From Skeletonema tropicum (Eukaryota > Bacillariophyta > Thalassiosirophyceae > Thalassiosirales > Thalassiosiraceae): a DNA stretch of 64,000 nucleotides. How positions within the stretch are numbered: the stretch's first letter is position 1; each line of letters starts with the position of its first letter. The translations under genes and the position numbers were made by a program. The notes under the pieces are model-generated. The model had not been told where the DNA came from. It searched no databases and was given only the letters and a program-made list of their open reading frames with translations. This document shows positions 55,579-64,000 of the stretch, one piece after another. The stretch covers positions 806,001 through 870,000 of the forward strand of contig CM074131.1 in NCBI GenBank assembly GCA_037178625.1. Direction: 5' to 3'.

Positions 55579-55858
55579 ATGCCTTGTTTTGGGGCGGATG
55601 TCATGATTATTGTTGTTGAAAGAGTGATGGAAAAGATCTTTTCATGGGGAGGTTTAGATCTAAAGCAAGACGGGTCGTCTAAAATAGTTTGATATGAGCT
55701 AACCGGAGCGGGCACGCCCGGTCCGGTTCGTGACAGGATTTCATTCACGAACCGGCATCGACCGACCCGCTTTTTGACCGTTTTTTTACCGTTGACGGCC
55801 GTTTATCAAAAACGGGCGGGTGTAAAACCGGGCGTGGCGAGCACAATAGGAAGGCCCT

Positions 55859-56856
55859 CAAAGGGAAAATGAGAGAACCGAGGAAAAATTTGATGAGGCC
55901 CGTTCTGTCAAGAGATATACAGCACTTCATTTTGCAGGGTTCATTGGTTGTTTCTTGAAGAACGTGTCAACTGCAAATGTACGTATGCCGCACATAACTC
56001 GCAATTGCTTATGCTTCTATCTCTGCACTCCAATGTGTCTATGTACATATGATTGAGGCCAAGTCAAGACTTCAAAACTTATCTTCCTCTTCCTACGTCT
56101 CTGAGCTGTGAGAGAAGCTTCAACATCATCCAAGCCCAAGCAGGACTGTCCGGATACATCCGTCGCAATTCACTGTCAGAGATAGTTGTATGGTATGGGG
56201 TCCAAAGCCGCTCTTCTGGGATTCTGATTCTTAAGTACCTAACCACTTAAGTTGGATGCTCCAAAACTGGGTCTCTTTTACATTGCCAGGAGAATGCTCC
56301 CAGTTGGGAAGAGGGTTGTGATGATATCATAAGATAAGACTGGAGCAATATCAACAGCAACAGCAACAGCATTAGTGATCACACCCACAGTCTCACTTGT
56401 CACTGCAGCTGAAGCTGAAGAGGCAAGCTGCAAAAACTCTACGCGAACGATTACTGACTAGAGCGTCAAATGCAGAAATTTTCGTGTAATGATACGCCAT
56501 GCCTTGCCCCCAGGCACAAGCCACACTTATTATTAATCAGGGACCTCCTTCGAGACCGAGCGAGGGCAAAGGAAAATTTGGCTGGATGAAGGTGAAGGAA
56601 AATGAAGATACAGCGGGAAACCCATAGGTCGTGTGTGCCGACAGGCAGATAATGCTCTTATGACAACACATCTAAATCTCAGTCACATGTCATATGTCAC
56701 ATGTCATATGTCACATGTCACATGTCACATGTCACATTCACCTGCAGCCATCAATTTCGTGATAGGCACCTGGCACGTGAAGTATTGTGCTCGTAGCTTA
56801 CAATAACATCAAGGAAGAAGACTAAGTATCAAAGAAACCCAACAACAACCAAAGAT
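55859..56856. other. Intergenic region upstream of UTP6
   Basis: No gene is supported. The region carries the CACATGT minisatellite described separately and a short ATG-near leader with CATCAAGGAAGAAGAC before the UTP6 start. Confidence 0.5.
56682..56737. repeat. Heptamer CACATGT minisatellite in the UTP6 promoter
   Basis: About eight copies of a 7-bp unit (CACATGT or CATATGT) lie 120-175 bp upstream of the UTP6 start. CACATG and CATATG are E-box hexamers, so the array could act as a binding platform for bHLH factors. This regulatory idea is inference. Confidence 0.75.
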
Positions 56857-59001
56857 ATGGAGCAAGTCCAATCAATCCTCGAGCGCATGGTCGCTCCCCT
56901 CAAAGATCTACGTGATCGAGGCATCTTCACCCAAGAAGAAATTCACTCCATCGTACAACGACGTCGTGCCTCTGAAATGACCTTGCAGCGTCGATCGGGG
57001 GTTCGAAAGAGTGATTACTTGCGGTATATTGAGGATGAGGTGTTGTTGGAACGTTTGAGAAAGTTGAGGAAGCAGAAGGTGCTGAATGAGATGCGGAATA
57101 AGAAGAAGGAGGCCGAAGAGAACGACCAAGACGAAGAGGATGAAGAACAACCTGGCAGAAGAAAAAAACACGCCTATCAAACATCTGGTCCTGGAGATGC
57201 ACATATTGTATCCCACCTCCATTTCATTTATCAGCGCACACTCAAGAAATTCAAGTATCCAATAGATGTCGTGCTGAACTATGCTCAATTTGCGCGAGAC
57301 TGCAAGTCGTTTCACATGATGAGTCGAATTTATGCCGAGGGCTTGCAACATCACCCACGTGAGGAGGGGCTTTGGATTGAGGCTGCAAGCTTTGAATTCT
57401 TTGGGTACGTCGCACAAGATTATGAAAATGGGCCACAGATCGGAGGGGAGACTTCGACTGTAGCCGGGAGTAGTATTCAGAATGCACGGGTGTTGATGCA
57501 GCGTGGATTACGTATTAATGGGAAGACTTCGCAAGAGTTGTGGTTACAGTATTTTGCGTTGGAGTTGCATTATGTGCAAAAGTTGCGTGGAAGACGTGAG
57601 ATATTGGAGTTGGGACTGAATAAGGATGGTCTTCCACTTGAAGAAGAAAATGAAGGTAGCGATGAAGAAAATGATCAAGGCAAACGTGGAATTCAGCTGC
57701 CAAGCACTCTGTTGTTACCTTCTCAAATCATCTTCAAGAATGCAATCAAGTCAATTCCCGATAACATTCAATTTCGCTTACGATTTGTAGAGACATGCCG
57801 TATGTTTCCGCAGACAGAGCAGTTGGAACAGTATGTTATGGATAGCGTAACGGAAGACTTTGGAGGAAGTGTGGAAGGATGGGTTGCAAGAATTAGTTAC
57901 GCGGACGAAGGATGCAAGAAGCAGGCTTCAAAGAGGGGAAAGGGTAACGAAGATGTGGGATTTTTGTCGGTCGACAACGAGCAAGATGAAAGCCGCCCAA
58001 CCAAAAAGGCCAGAAAAGAAGGCGACCCTGCTCTGGCTCTCATTGATGAAGCACTTGAAGCTGTCCCAACTCCACCTATGTACTTGGAATGTGCTCGTTT
58101 CCTGCGCATGCGGATAACAGCTCTTCTTGAAGGGAGGGACGATAACGAAATCAAGTACCTTTTGCAAGCAAATGAGGATGCAGTGCAGTCGGCACAGCGC
58201 CACGCAGAAATATTGGATAGGATCTATTCGTTAGCTAATGAGAACAAAGTGTCTTCAACAGCATTGACTCTGGACAACGCTAGCTTTCTCTTGAGTATAG
58301 GCCTACCAGCGAAGGCGGAACAAATCCTTGCCGCAGCTTCGCGAGTTGATGTTGTAGATGCTAGCCTGCAGCTCAGGTGGTCACAAGTGTCACAGCGAAT
58401 GAAACGAGCTGGTATGAAGCCATCATCTTCCTCAGTTTCCATTCTTCGCAGGGCGTTGAAGAACATCCCTATGCACAATAGATCGTCTTACTTGATGGTG
58501 CTAACTGAGCTGATGAATCAAATAATGAAGATAGGGCCACCCTCAGAGGCAGTAAACGTGGAGCTCAAGGCATTGTTTCAGAAAATGCTGCTTGTGGCTA
58601 CAGGGTCTGATTTTTCCACGAGTGCAGAGGCCGACGAAGAGAAGCAAAATATTGCTGCAGTCTGCCTCTCATATTTCACATATACTGTGCTGAACAAACT
58701 CTCAGCTTCTCGATCAGTCTATACTAGCGTGCTTTACCATTCAAATTATGGCAAAAGATGCTCAGAAATGAGTGCAGGCGAAATCCAATCGATGAAATTA
58801 CTCTATGATGCTTGCATTGAATTCGAAACGTCAAACAGACCGAGCACACCGAAGGAAGAGAAGAATTCACACAAACGACAGATTTGTAAGTTGTACGAGT
58901 CAGCTGTGTCATTTTTCTCAAGTGCACAAAGCGACAGCCAATGGCGAAAAGTTGTTGACGATTATAGAAAGAAGCTTCAGCGTGAAAAGTATAGCTTGTA
59001 G
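56857..59001 (+). CDS. UTP6: U3 snoRNA-associated protein 6 homologue (SSU processome)
   Basis: A single intact exon encodes 714 residues. The N-terminus matches the U3_assoc_6 domain: VQSILERMVAPLKDLRDRGI, FTQEEIHSIVQRRRASEMTL and RKSDYLRYIEDEVLLERLR. Next come HAT (half-a-TPR) type helices, for example FKYPIDVVLNYAQFARDCKS and MMSRIYAEGLQHHPREEGLW, then IEAASFEFFGYV. Later helices include VLMQRGLRINGKTSQELWLQ and YLECARFLRMRI. UTP6 is part of the UTP-B subcomplex that assembles on nascent pre-rRNA with U3 snoRNP for 18S processing in the nucleolus. Acidic and basic inserts (EENDQDEEDEEQ) sit between helices. The length is slightly above the usual 600 residues. Confidence 0.9.
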   Translation: MEQVQSILERMVAPLKDLRDRGIFTQEEIHSIVQRRRASEMTLQRRSGVRKSDYLRYIEDEVLLERLRKLRKQKVLNEMRNKKKEAEENDQDEEDEEQPGRRKKHAYQTSGPGDAHIVSHLHFIYQRTLKKFKYPIDVVLNYAQFARDCKSFHMMSRIYAEGLQHHPREEGLWIEAASFEFFGYVAQDYENGPQIGGETSTVAGSSIQNARVLMQRGLRINGKTSQELWLQYFALELHYVQKLRGRREILELGLNKDGLPLEEENEGSDEENDQGKRGIQLPSTLLLPSQIIFKNAIKSIPDNIQFRLRFVETCRMFPQTEQLEQYVMDSVTEDFGGSVEGWVARISYADEGCKKQASKRGKGNEDVGFLSVDNEQDESRPTKKARKEGDPALALIDEALEAVPTPPMYLECARFLRMRITALLEGRDDNEIKYLLQANEDAVQSAQRHAEILDRIYSLANENKVSSTALTLDNASFLLSIGLPAKAEQILAAASRVDVVDASLQLRWSQVSQRMKRAGMKPSSSSVSILRRALKNIPMHNRSSYLMVLTELMNQIMKIGPPSEAVNVELKALFQKMLLVATGSDFSTSAEADEEKQNIAAVCLSYFTYTVLNKLSASRSVYTSVLYHSNYGKRCSEMSAGEIQSMKLLYDACIEFETSNRPSTPKEEKNSHKRQICKLYESAVSFFSSAQSDSQWRKVVDDYRKKLQREKYSL

Positions 59002-59139
59002 TGATATTCGGCATTAGTAATTGAACATTAAGCACTCATTTTTCTAATACAGTATTTGAATCGCATTCGAGTCACAGCACAAACAGCAACTTCATTTGTA
59101 CATCCAATGGAACAGATCTCTGTAAATTCAGGAGTCTCT

Positions 59140-60624
59140 TCAAGCGGAGCCAGTTCCACTTGCAGATGTTACATTTGTCGAAAATGGACATTCGCACAGG
59201 GACACATCTGCGTTACAGCATTCAAAGTCACCGTTACATTCACCAAATCCTCTGTCTTCTGCATTGCCACAACAAGATTTGTATCCATTGCTGACAAGGC
59301 GAAAAGATGAGTGACCGAGTTAGCTGACAAAAACAAAAAAAATGTAGGAGACAAAGCTGCTTCGCTAGTCTGCATTTACCACATGGTACTTACCACGATT
59401 TTGCCCCAATCGTTGCAGTGTTAAAAAGACAAGACTCTTCGCCATTGCAAGACCTCTCTCCAATTGGTCCTGTGTTTTCATTACATGACTTCATGTTATT
59501 GCAAGATTTGAACCCAATCAAACCATGGTTTTCTAAGCAAGCTTTTAAGCCATTGCATGACTCAGCTTCAACGTCTCCATTGTTATCAAAGCATGCCCTA
59601 TTATGTCCATTGCAACTAAGCGTCCCGATCGACCCTTTGTTCTTCTTACACGCATGTTTGCCATTGCACGAGAATAGACCAACATCTCCTTCATTTACGT
59701 TGCATGAATCAGTGCCTAAACAAGAGCAACTCTGAATATCACCTTGATTGTCTATGCACGCTTCGAAACTATTGCAGGCTCCATCACAAATGGTGCCTGT
59801 ATTACCATAACAAGCACCAGCATCAGCAGCGTTACTATCACATTGATTGTCCATAATGCAACTGTATTCTTCAACTTCATCAGCCATCGCAATCTCAAAC
59901 GATTGCTTTGAAAGACATATAGATGCACTTTCGTTCTCATCTTCATTTTCGGTAACGGAGGCAATTCCGTCTCGGTTAACATTAGCGCGACCGTAACTGG
60001 CTCCAACGCCAGCTGCTACGCACACAAGTACCAAACTGCAGATGACGAACAATGCTCCTACTTTCCGTTTTCCATGCTTATTACTCTCGCCCTCAACTCC
60101 GTGTTCACTTGATTGATATTCTTCATCATCGATTCCACCCTCACAAATCTCATCTCCGTGTTCTTTTGATTGGTATTCTTCATCCTTGAGAGCATCTTGT
60201 ACACATATCTCATTGTCATCGGCAGTCTCATTATCTGCGAGTCCACTTGATTGGTATTCCTCACCATTGACGTCACATTTATATGCTACCTCATCGTCGT
60301 TCATTGTTTCAGCAGCCTCTTCATCGTCGAGTCCACTTGATTGAAATGCCTCATCCTCATGTTCACCTACACAATCATCCTCATCATTGCTCATGACATC
60401 ATCTACCACGAAAGCATGTGCAGGCGGCGGAGCAAAATGCTGGTTTGCGATGATGTTGTTGACTTGCTCATCGAGAGCTCTATCTTCCTGAAAGTCGAAG
60501 AATGAATTAATGGCATAGATAAGCAGATGATATTATTATATGATATGAGAACATTCAAGTTTAAGATGCGCTCAGCTCGGCAGCCACTTTCGTCCATACA
60601 CATTGAACTCACCACCACCGTCAT
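59140..60624 (-). CDS. Single-pass membrane protein with Cys-rich SCNG repeats
   Basis: Three exons give 418 residues: 60613-60624 (12 nt), 59394-60487 and 59140-59290. The introns are 60488-60612 (GTGAGT...TTTCAG) and 59291-59393 (GTAAGT...GTCAG). The last splice joins a Cys codon and continues the repeat. The N-terminal half is acidic with repeated EEYQSS/AFQSS motifs. A membrane segment (VGALFVICSLVLVCVAAGVG) follows a basic HGKRK stop. The outer half has about seven units of 18-20 residues, SCNGxxxCxxNxGxIGxx, each with two cysteines, as in extracellular repeat proteins of diatoms. The regular Cys, Asn and Gly suggest a disulfide-rich solenoid. Ligand unknown. The 12-nt first exon is the least certain part. 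Confidence 0.65.
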
Positions 60625-61252
60625 TATTTTGTGTCCACCCCTTGCTACCTCGAAGCCTAATTCGTGATGCCAGTGCCAAACTTTAATGCATCAGGAGCAT
60701 CCATATTATCATTTGTCTCCCTTTGCGGTCGGTGCGAGTCGGTTCCGAAGAGGGTATGGGGTAGGGGGAGTAGGCAGGAAAGAATAGACAAGTTGGACAA
60801 GATTGATGAGAAGGAAAGACGCACGGAAAGGATAACAGTATTTCCCGCAGAAGAGTAAACAAGATCCTTTTCACTTGGCATTTGAGGAAAGTGTGCAGCT
60901 TGCCTCATTCGAAAAGACTGCTGATCACTTGTTCGACGCTGCTTGTCACGGAAGAACTTATACAATTGATGTCGTGTTTGAGTGTATCATTTTATGGGTA
61001 AGGCAGCACCAATTGGAACAGGCATGTTCAAGCTCAAGCTATCTACTGAAAAGAGCTACGCGAGCATGCAGCAAAGCCCCCTGTTACAAGCATTGTTGAG
61101 AGAGGATTGCTATTAGCCTAGAGACAACGATGCATTATCTTCAACGTAAATTTGGATCAATTATCAACTTGTCTTTGTCCTCTACACAACATATCCGACA
61201 CACTACAGACGGCGTCGAAAGACTGGCACACATAATTTCTTGTTCTATTCTC
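60625..61252. other. Intergenic region between co-oriented membrane-protein genes
   Basis: No protein-like frame is supported. This region separates the 3' end of the EGF-type gene from the 5' end of the SCNG-repeat gene and presumably contains the latter's promoter. No TATA element was identified. Confidence 0.45.
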
Positions 61253-63909
61253 TTAATACTTATAAGAAAACGTTTCACCTCTCACTTGATCAATGGTTGT
61301 AATTTTGACGTCGAGCTTAACCCAAGCACGCTGAACGGCTTCGGACTCATCACAAAAGCTCTGGTCGACATTACTTTCAAATGTGCAATCAATCTCTTCA
61401 GTATCGACAATTGTTCCAAAGGGAGCAGCTTCATCGCCAAATGCAATTGCCTTGTTAAAATGGATCTGAGAGATTTGAGTCTGAGTGTTTGATCTGATCC
61501 TGCTTCTGGTAACAATTTCTTTTGTGGTACCTTCCTTAGGAGTGCATAAATCACTTTCATCTTCCGCGTTGATCGAAACAAATACTTTAAAGTCTGTCTC
61601 AGTCAAACTCAGACCTATCTGTATCTGACTTTCAGAGGTGCTATTGGTTCCTTTGAAAGAAATGGGTTGCTTTTTAGGGTAAGAAAGGCAGGTATTTTTA
61701 ATCCCATCAAGGTCCCACAAGCTCCAATCATTTCCTTCACCGCATATCGGGCAGAAACCATTGCCATAATCTAAATGTAGCGTTACCGCACCCTCCAAGG
61801 GGCGGATTTGACAAAGAGGTCCATCAAATCCAAGCGGACAGTCACACCGGTTGACAGTTCCATGACGATCATTTTCTACTGTTTTGCAAATTGTATTGTT
61901 TTGATTGCCACTTTCATCAGTACAAATAGACGCACTTCCTTCGGAAGCTTCGGTGCCATTGTAGCAGTCGGCACATAAGAAAAAGAACTCCTTTTCACTC
62001 ATCCTAGCAATAGCAGAGGTCTTCCCAGTGTACTTATCATTATAATCCTCCCAATCACCTTCCCAATCAGCAAGTATCGCACGGAAAGCCAGATTTGCAG
62101 GAGAGCTTGATTTTGTTGGCTCACTGACATACATTATTCTGTACTTTTCCTTGTCCGAGAGGTAATTTGATAGATAATCAGAGATGTCATCTGCATCTGA
62201 GCCGCCATCGTGGACCTGCATTACATTCCAGTAATTGCCATCAAAGAACATGTATCGCGAAGATTCTTCGTGACTGTACACTGGTAATCCTAACCACATG
62301 ACTGGATTGTCTTCGTCGTCATGAAGCAAGTCGAACGACTTTTGATCGTAACAGTCTTCTCCAGAAAAGCAGCCTTTAAAGCCGACATCCATTACCATTT
62401 CTGTGCAAGGGCCCACATTCTGAGGATGCAGGTAACAATACAAAGTGGGTCAGAAATAATCTTGTCTCTAGCTTGACATGTAACTTGAGAGGTCACTGGC
62501 AGAGTATAACTTACCTGACATCTGTCTCCAAAAAAGCCTTTGTAGCAATCACATGATTTTGTGGTTTTGTTGCATTCCCCTTTCCAACTGCAAGATTCTT
62601 CCGATAGGTTTGGGTCACAATCACTGCATCTGACATCAGCCTCTGCAGTCGTCTGTCCAAAACCGAAATTCTTTAACTTCCATGATATCAAAAGCTGTGG
62701 TTCTTTCACTCATCTACACGGGAAAAGCTTTAGACATGAATACAATTCAAATCAAAACAATAGATATGTTGCATGAAAACTTACAAGTTCAAAATCGGAA
62801 GAATTACAAATATCACCATCTTGACCCCAGGTTATAACCCATCGTTTGTTGGGATCAGAATATAAGAGGCAAGCATCCGTCTCTTTTCCCTGAATCTTCT
62901 CATATTTTGCCCGGTGGTTGACTCTCTTATCAGATCGAGTGTAATTGCCGCTGAAGTGTCGAGCCCATGGGTAAGCCGACTCCCCAACTGAAACTGTCAA
63001 AGATTGGCACGCATAAACCATCGTAGCTTGTTGCCGCACAAGGAAAGACAATCCAGCCCACAGGGTAGCAGTCATCCCAACAAAAACTAAAGCGCGGATG
63101 ATTCTCATTGTCTTGTACAAATCTCCTTGGTCTTTTCTGTAGACTTGAAAGTTCGCTACACTCTTAGCCGTATACTTTGCTCTCTGGCCTAAAAGGCCGT
63201 TATCCGCAAGGTGGAAACATATGTCATCTAGTGACCCAACAAATGATACCCCAGCAAAGTTCAGAAAGAGGTCAATTACAGTAGAACTTTGAACGATGAA
63301 AACAAAGCTAACACCAATAACGAGTAAGCCCTCCACGAAACGCATCATGTTGGAGAATTCCCACTTCCTCGAAATTGGAGGTGACAACTCATCTACTTGG
63401 GAATATTCTGAGGGAATGATGCGCTTGCACATGAACAGCATTCCCTGGATGAGATCATCGGCAGAAATGACTGCTACGAGACAAGCAATGTACTGCGACA
63501 CAGTAACAGTCCAAGGCACTCCAACGGGGATGTTCATGGCATTACTTGACGTGATTTTGCCGTCTTGCAGCAGCATATTGTAGAAAATTAGGACTAAGAT
63601 TGACACTTGCAAGATGAACACAAAAATTGGGAGGATGTAGTCAACACAGGTTTCCCCCACATACAGCATGCTGAATGAGTCTTGGGGAATGGCCATATTT
63701 TCAATGTCTTCGGCTTTTACGTCCTTACGATCGTCATAGGCAGAAATGGAGGCTTGGTTGGGATTGATGTGGTCTGTTGACAAAGAAGAAATACCAGGCT
63801 GCACATCATCCTTGCTCTCATCAGCGAGCAGCACATGTTCATTTTTCGCTTCCTCTTCATCCAAACCCACCGGGCCTTGGACATTGACCTCCTGTCCGCT
63901 CATAGTCAT
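61253..63909 (-). CDS. Multi-pass membrane protein with EGF-like modules
   Basis: Three exons give about 823 residues: 63909-62785, 62694-62515 and 62419-61253. The phase-0 introns are 62695-62784 (GTAAGT...CCACAG) and 62420-62514 (GTAAGT...CCTCAG). ATG 63903 is an alternative start two codons on. The N-terminal 110 residues are acidic. Four hydrophobic segments follow (ILPIFVFILQVSILVLIFYN; SQYIACLVAVISA; VEGLLVIGVSFVFIVQS; RALVFVGMTATLWAGLSFLV). The large outer region has an EGF-like module spread over exon 2 (CSDCDP...CSWKGEC...CDCYKGFFGDRC) and a second near VNRCDCPLGFDGPLCQ. The combination suggests a surface receptor or adhesion-type protein. I do not recognise a named family. Confidence 0.65.
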
Positions 63910-64000
63910 AGGGTGATCGTGATAGTTGATTGTATAATATGTAGTTATCAAGCGAGCCTCTTGGCGCTTTAGTGGCGGAAATGCATGCTACATGCTCTTG
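63910..64000. other. Right edge, upstream of the EGF-type gene
   Basis: The last 90 bases are presumably the 5' UTR and promoter of the leftward EGF-type gene. Nothing further can be supported. Confidence 0.4.

Larger units (their letters stand above)
51613..55858. repeat. 4.2-kb element bounded by perfect 46-bp inverted repeats
   Basis: AGGGCCTTCCTATTGTGCTC starts at 51613 and extends to 51658. The exact complement occupies 55813-55858. The inner ends are rich in CCCGCC. The interior contains a decayed leftward gene (52880-54074), a short open fragment at about 55350-55578, and microsatellites. No target duplication is evident. It may be one decayed transposon, or two independent inverted copies of a short repeat. 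Confidence 0.55.

Noticed and set aside
1..64000. tRNA genes, rRNA genes and CRISPR arrays
   Set aside because: No clover-leaf consensus boxes, ribosomal core sequences or regularly spaced repeats were recognised by eye. The tRNA-Met-like stretch near 37241-37256 is only an anticodon-arm-length match and lies inside the TRIM-like element.

Overview
The window looks like nuclear DNA of a diatom, probably a centric (Thalassiosira/Skeletonema-like) species. The supporting signs are mostly single-exon or few-exon eukaryotic genes, GT-AG introns of about 86-125 bp, proteins full of Gln, Asn, Asp, Ser and Thr runs, a bipartite plastid-type leader (hydrophobic signal followed by a Phe-containing transit start), and secreted or membrane families typical of stramenopiles. 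No tRNA, rRNA, CRISPR array or bacterial operon was seen. The species assignment is inference.

Left part (1.5-34.5 kb) is host gene space: a secreted thioredoxin-fold protein, ORC4 of the origin recognition complex, a plastid metallo-beta-lactamase-fold protein, a GT-A-like glycosyltransferase, two tandem membrane-anchored kinase-like paralogues, a GT90 (CAP10-like) glycosyltransferase, a Gln/Ser-rich coiled-coil protein, a MATH-BTB-BACK protein, a class IV aminotransferase, a very large chromatin-reader-like protein (Tudor-knot, Cys-rich region, PDZ, four repeats, PHD finger), a small secreted protein, a WSC plus ricin-B-like secreted protein and an SRPBCC/START-like protein. Several reading frames (glycosyltransferase, MATH-BTB, aminotransferase, chromatin gene, perhaps ORC4) are broken by single-base shifts at homopolymers or microsatellites while both sides still read as good protein. 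This looks more like assembly indels or slippage alleles than old pseudogenes.

Middle part (34.7-46.4 kb) is a mobile-element cluster: a 352-bp fold-back element, a 111-bp tandem duplication, a 0.9-kb TRIM-like retroelement (101-bp TG...CA repeats, 5-bp target duplication, candidate priming site and polypurine tract), a structurally complete hAT transposon with a perfect 8-bp target duplication, and a Mutator-like element with perfect 88-bp inverted repeats. The Mutator-like element encodes a two-exon transposase with SWIM and zinc-knuckle motifs. It also carries, convergently, a second gene that looks like a 2-oxoglutarate/Fe(II) dioxygenase (H-x-D...H...R), possibly of the TET/JBP type that modifies DNA bases. 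This cargo gene is the most interesting item in the window.

Right part: 46.4-56.8 kb is gene-poor and holds decayed inverted-repeat elements with broken ORFs. 56.8-64 kb returns to host genes: UTP6 (U3 snoRNP/SSU processome), a Cys-rich SCNG-repeat membrane protein, and a multi-pass membrane protein with EGF-like modules that runs close to the right edge.
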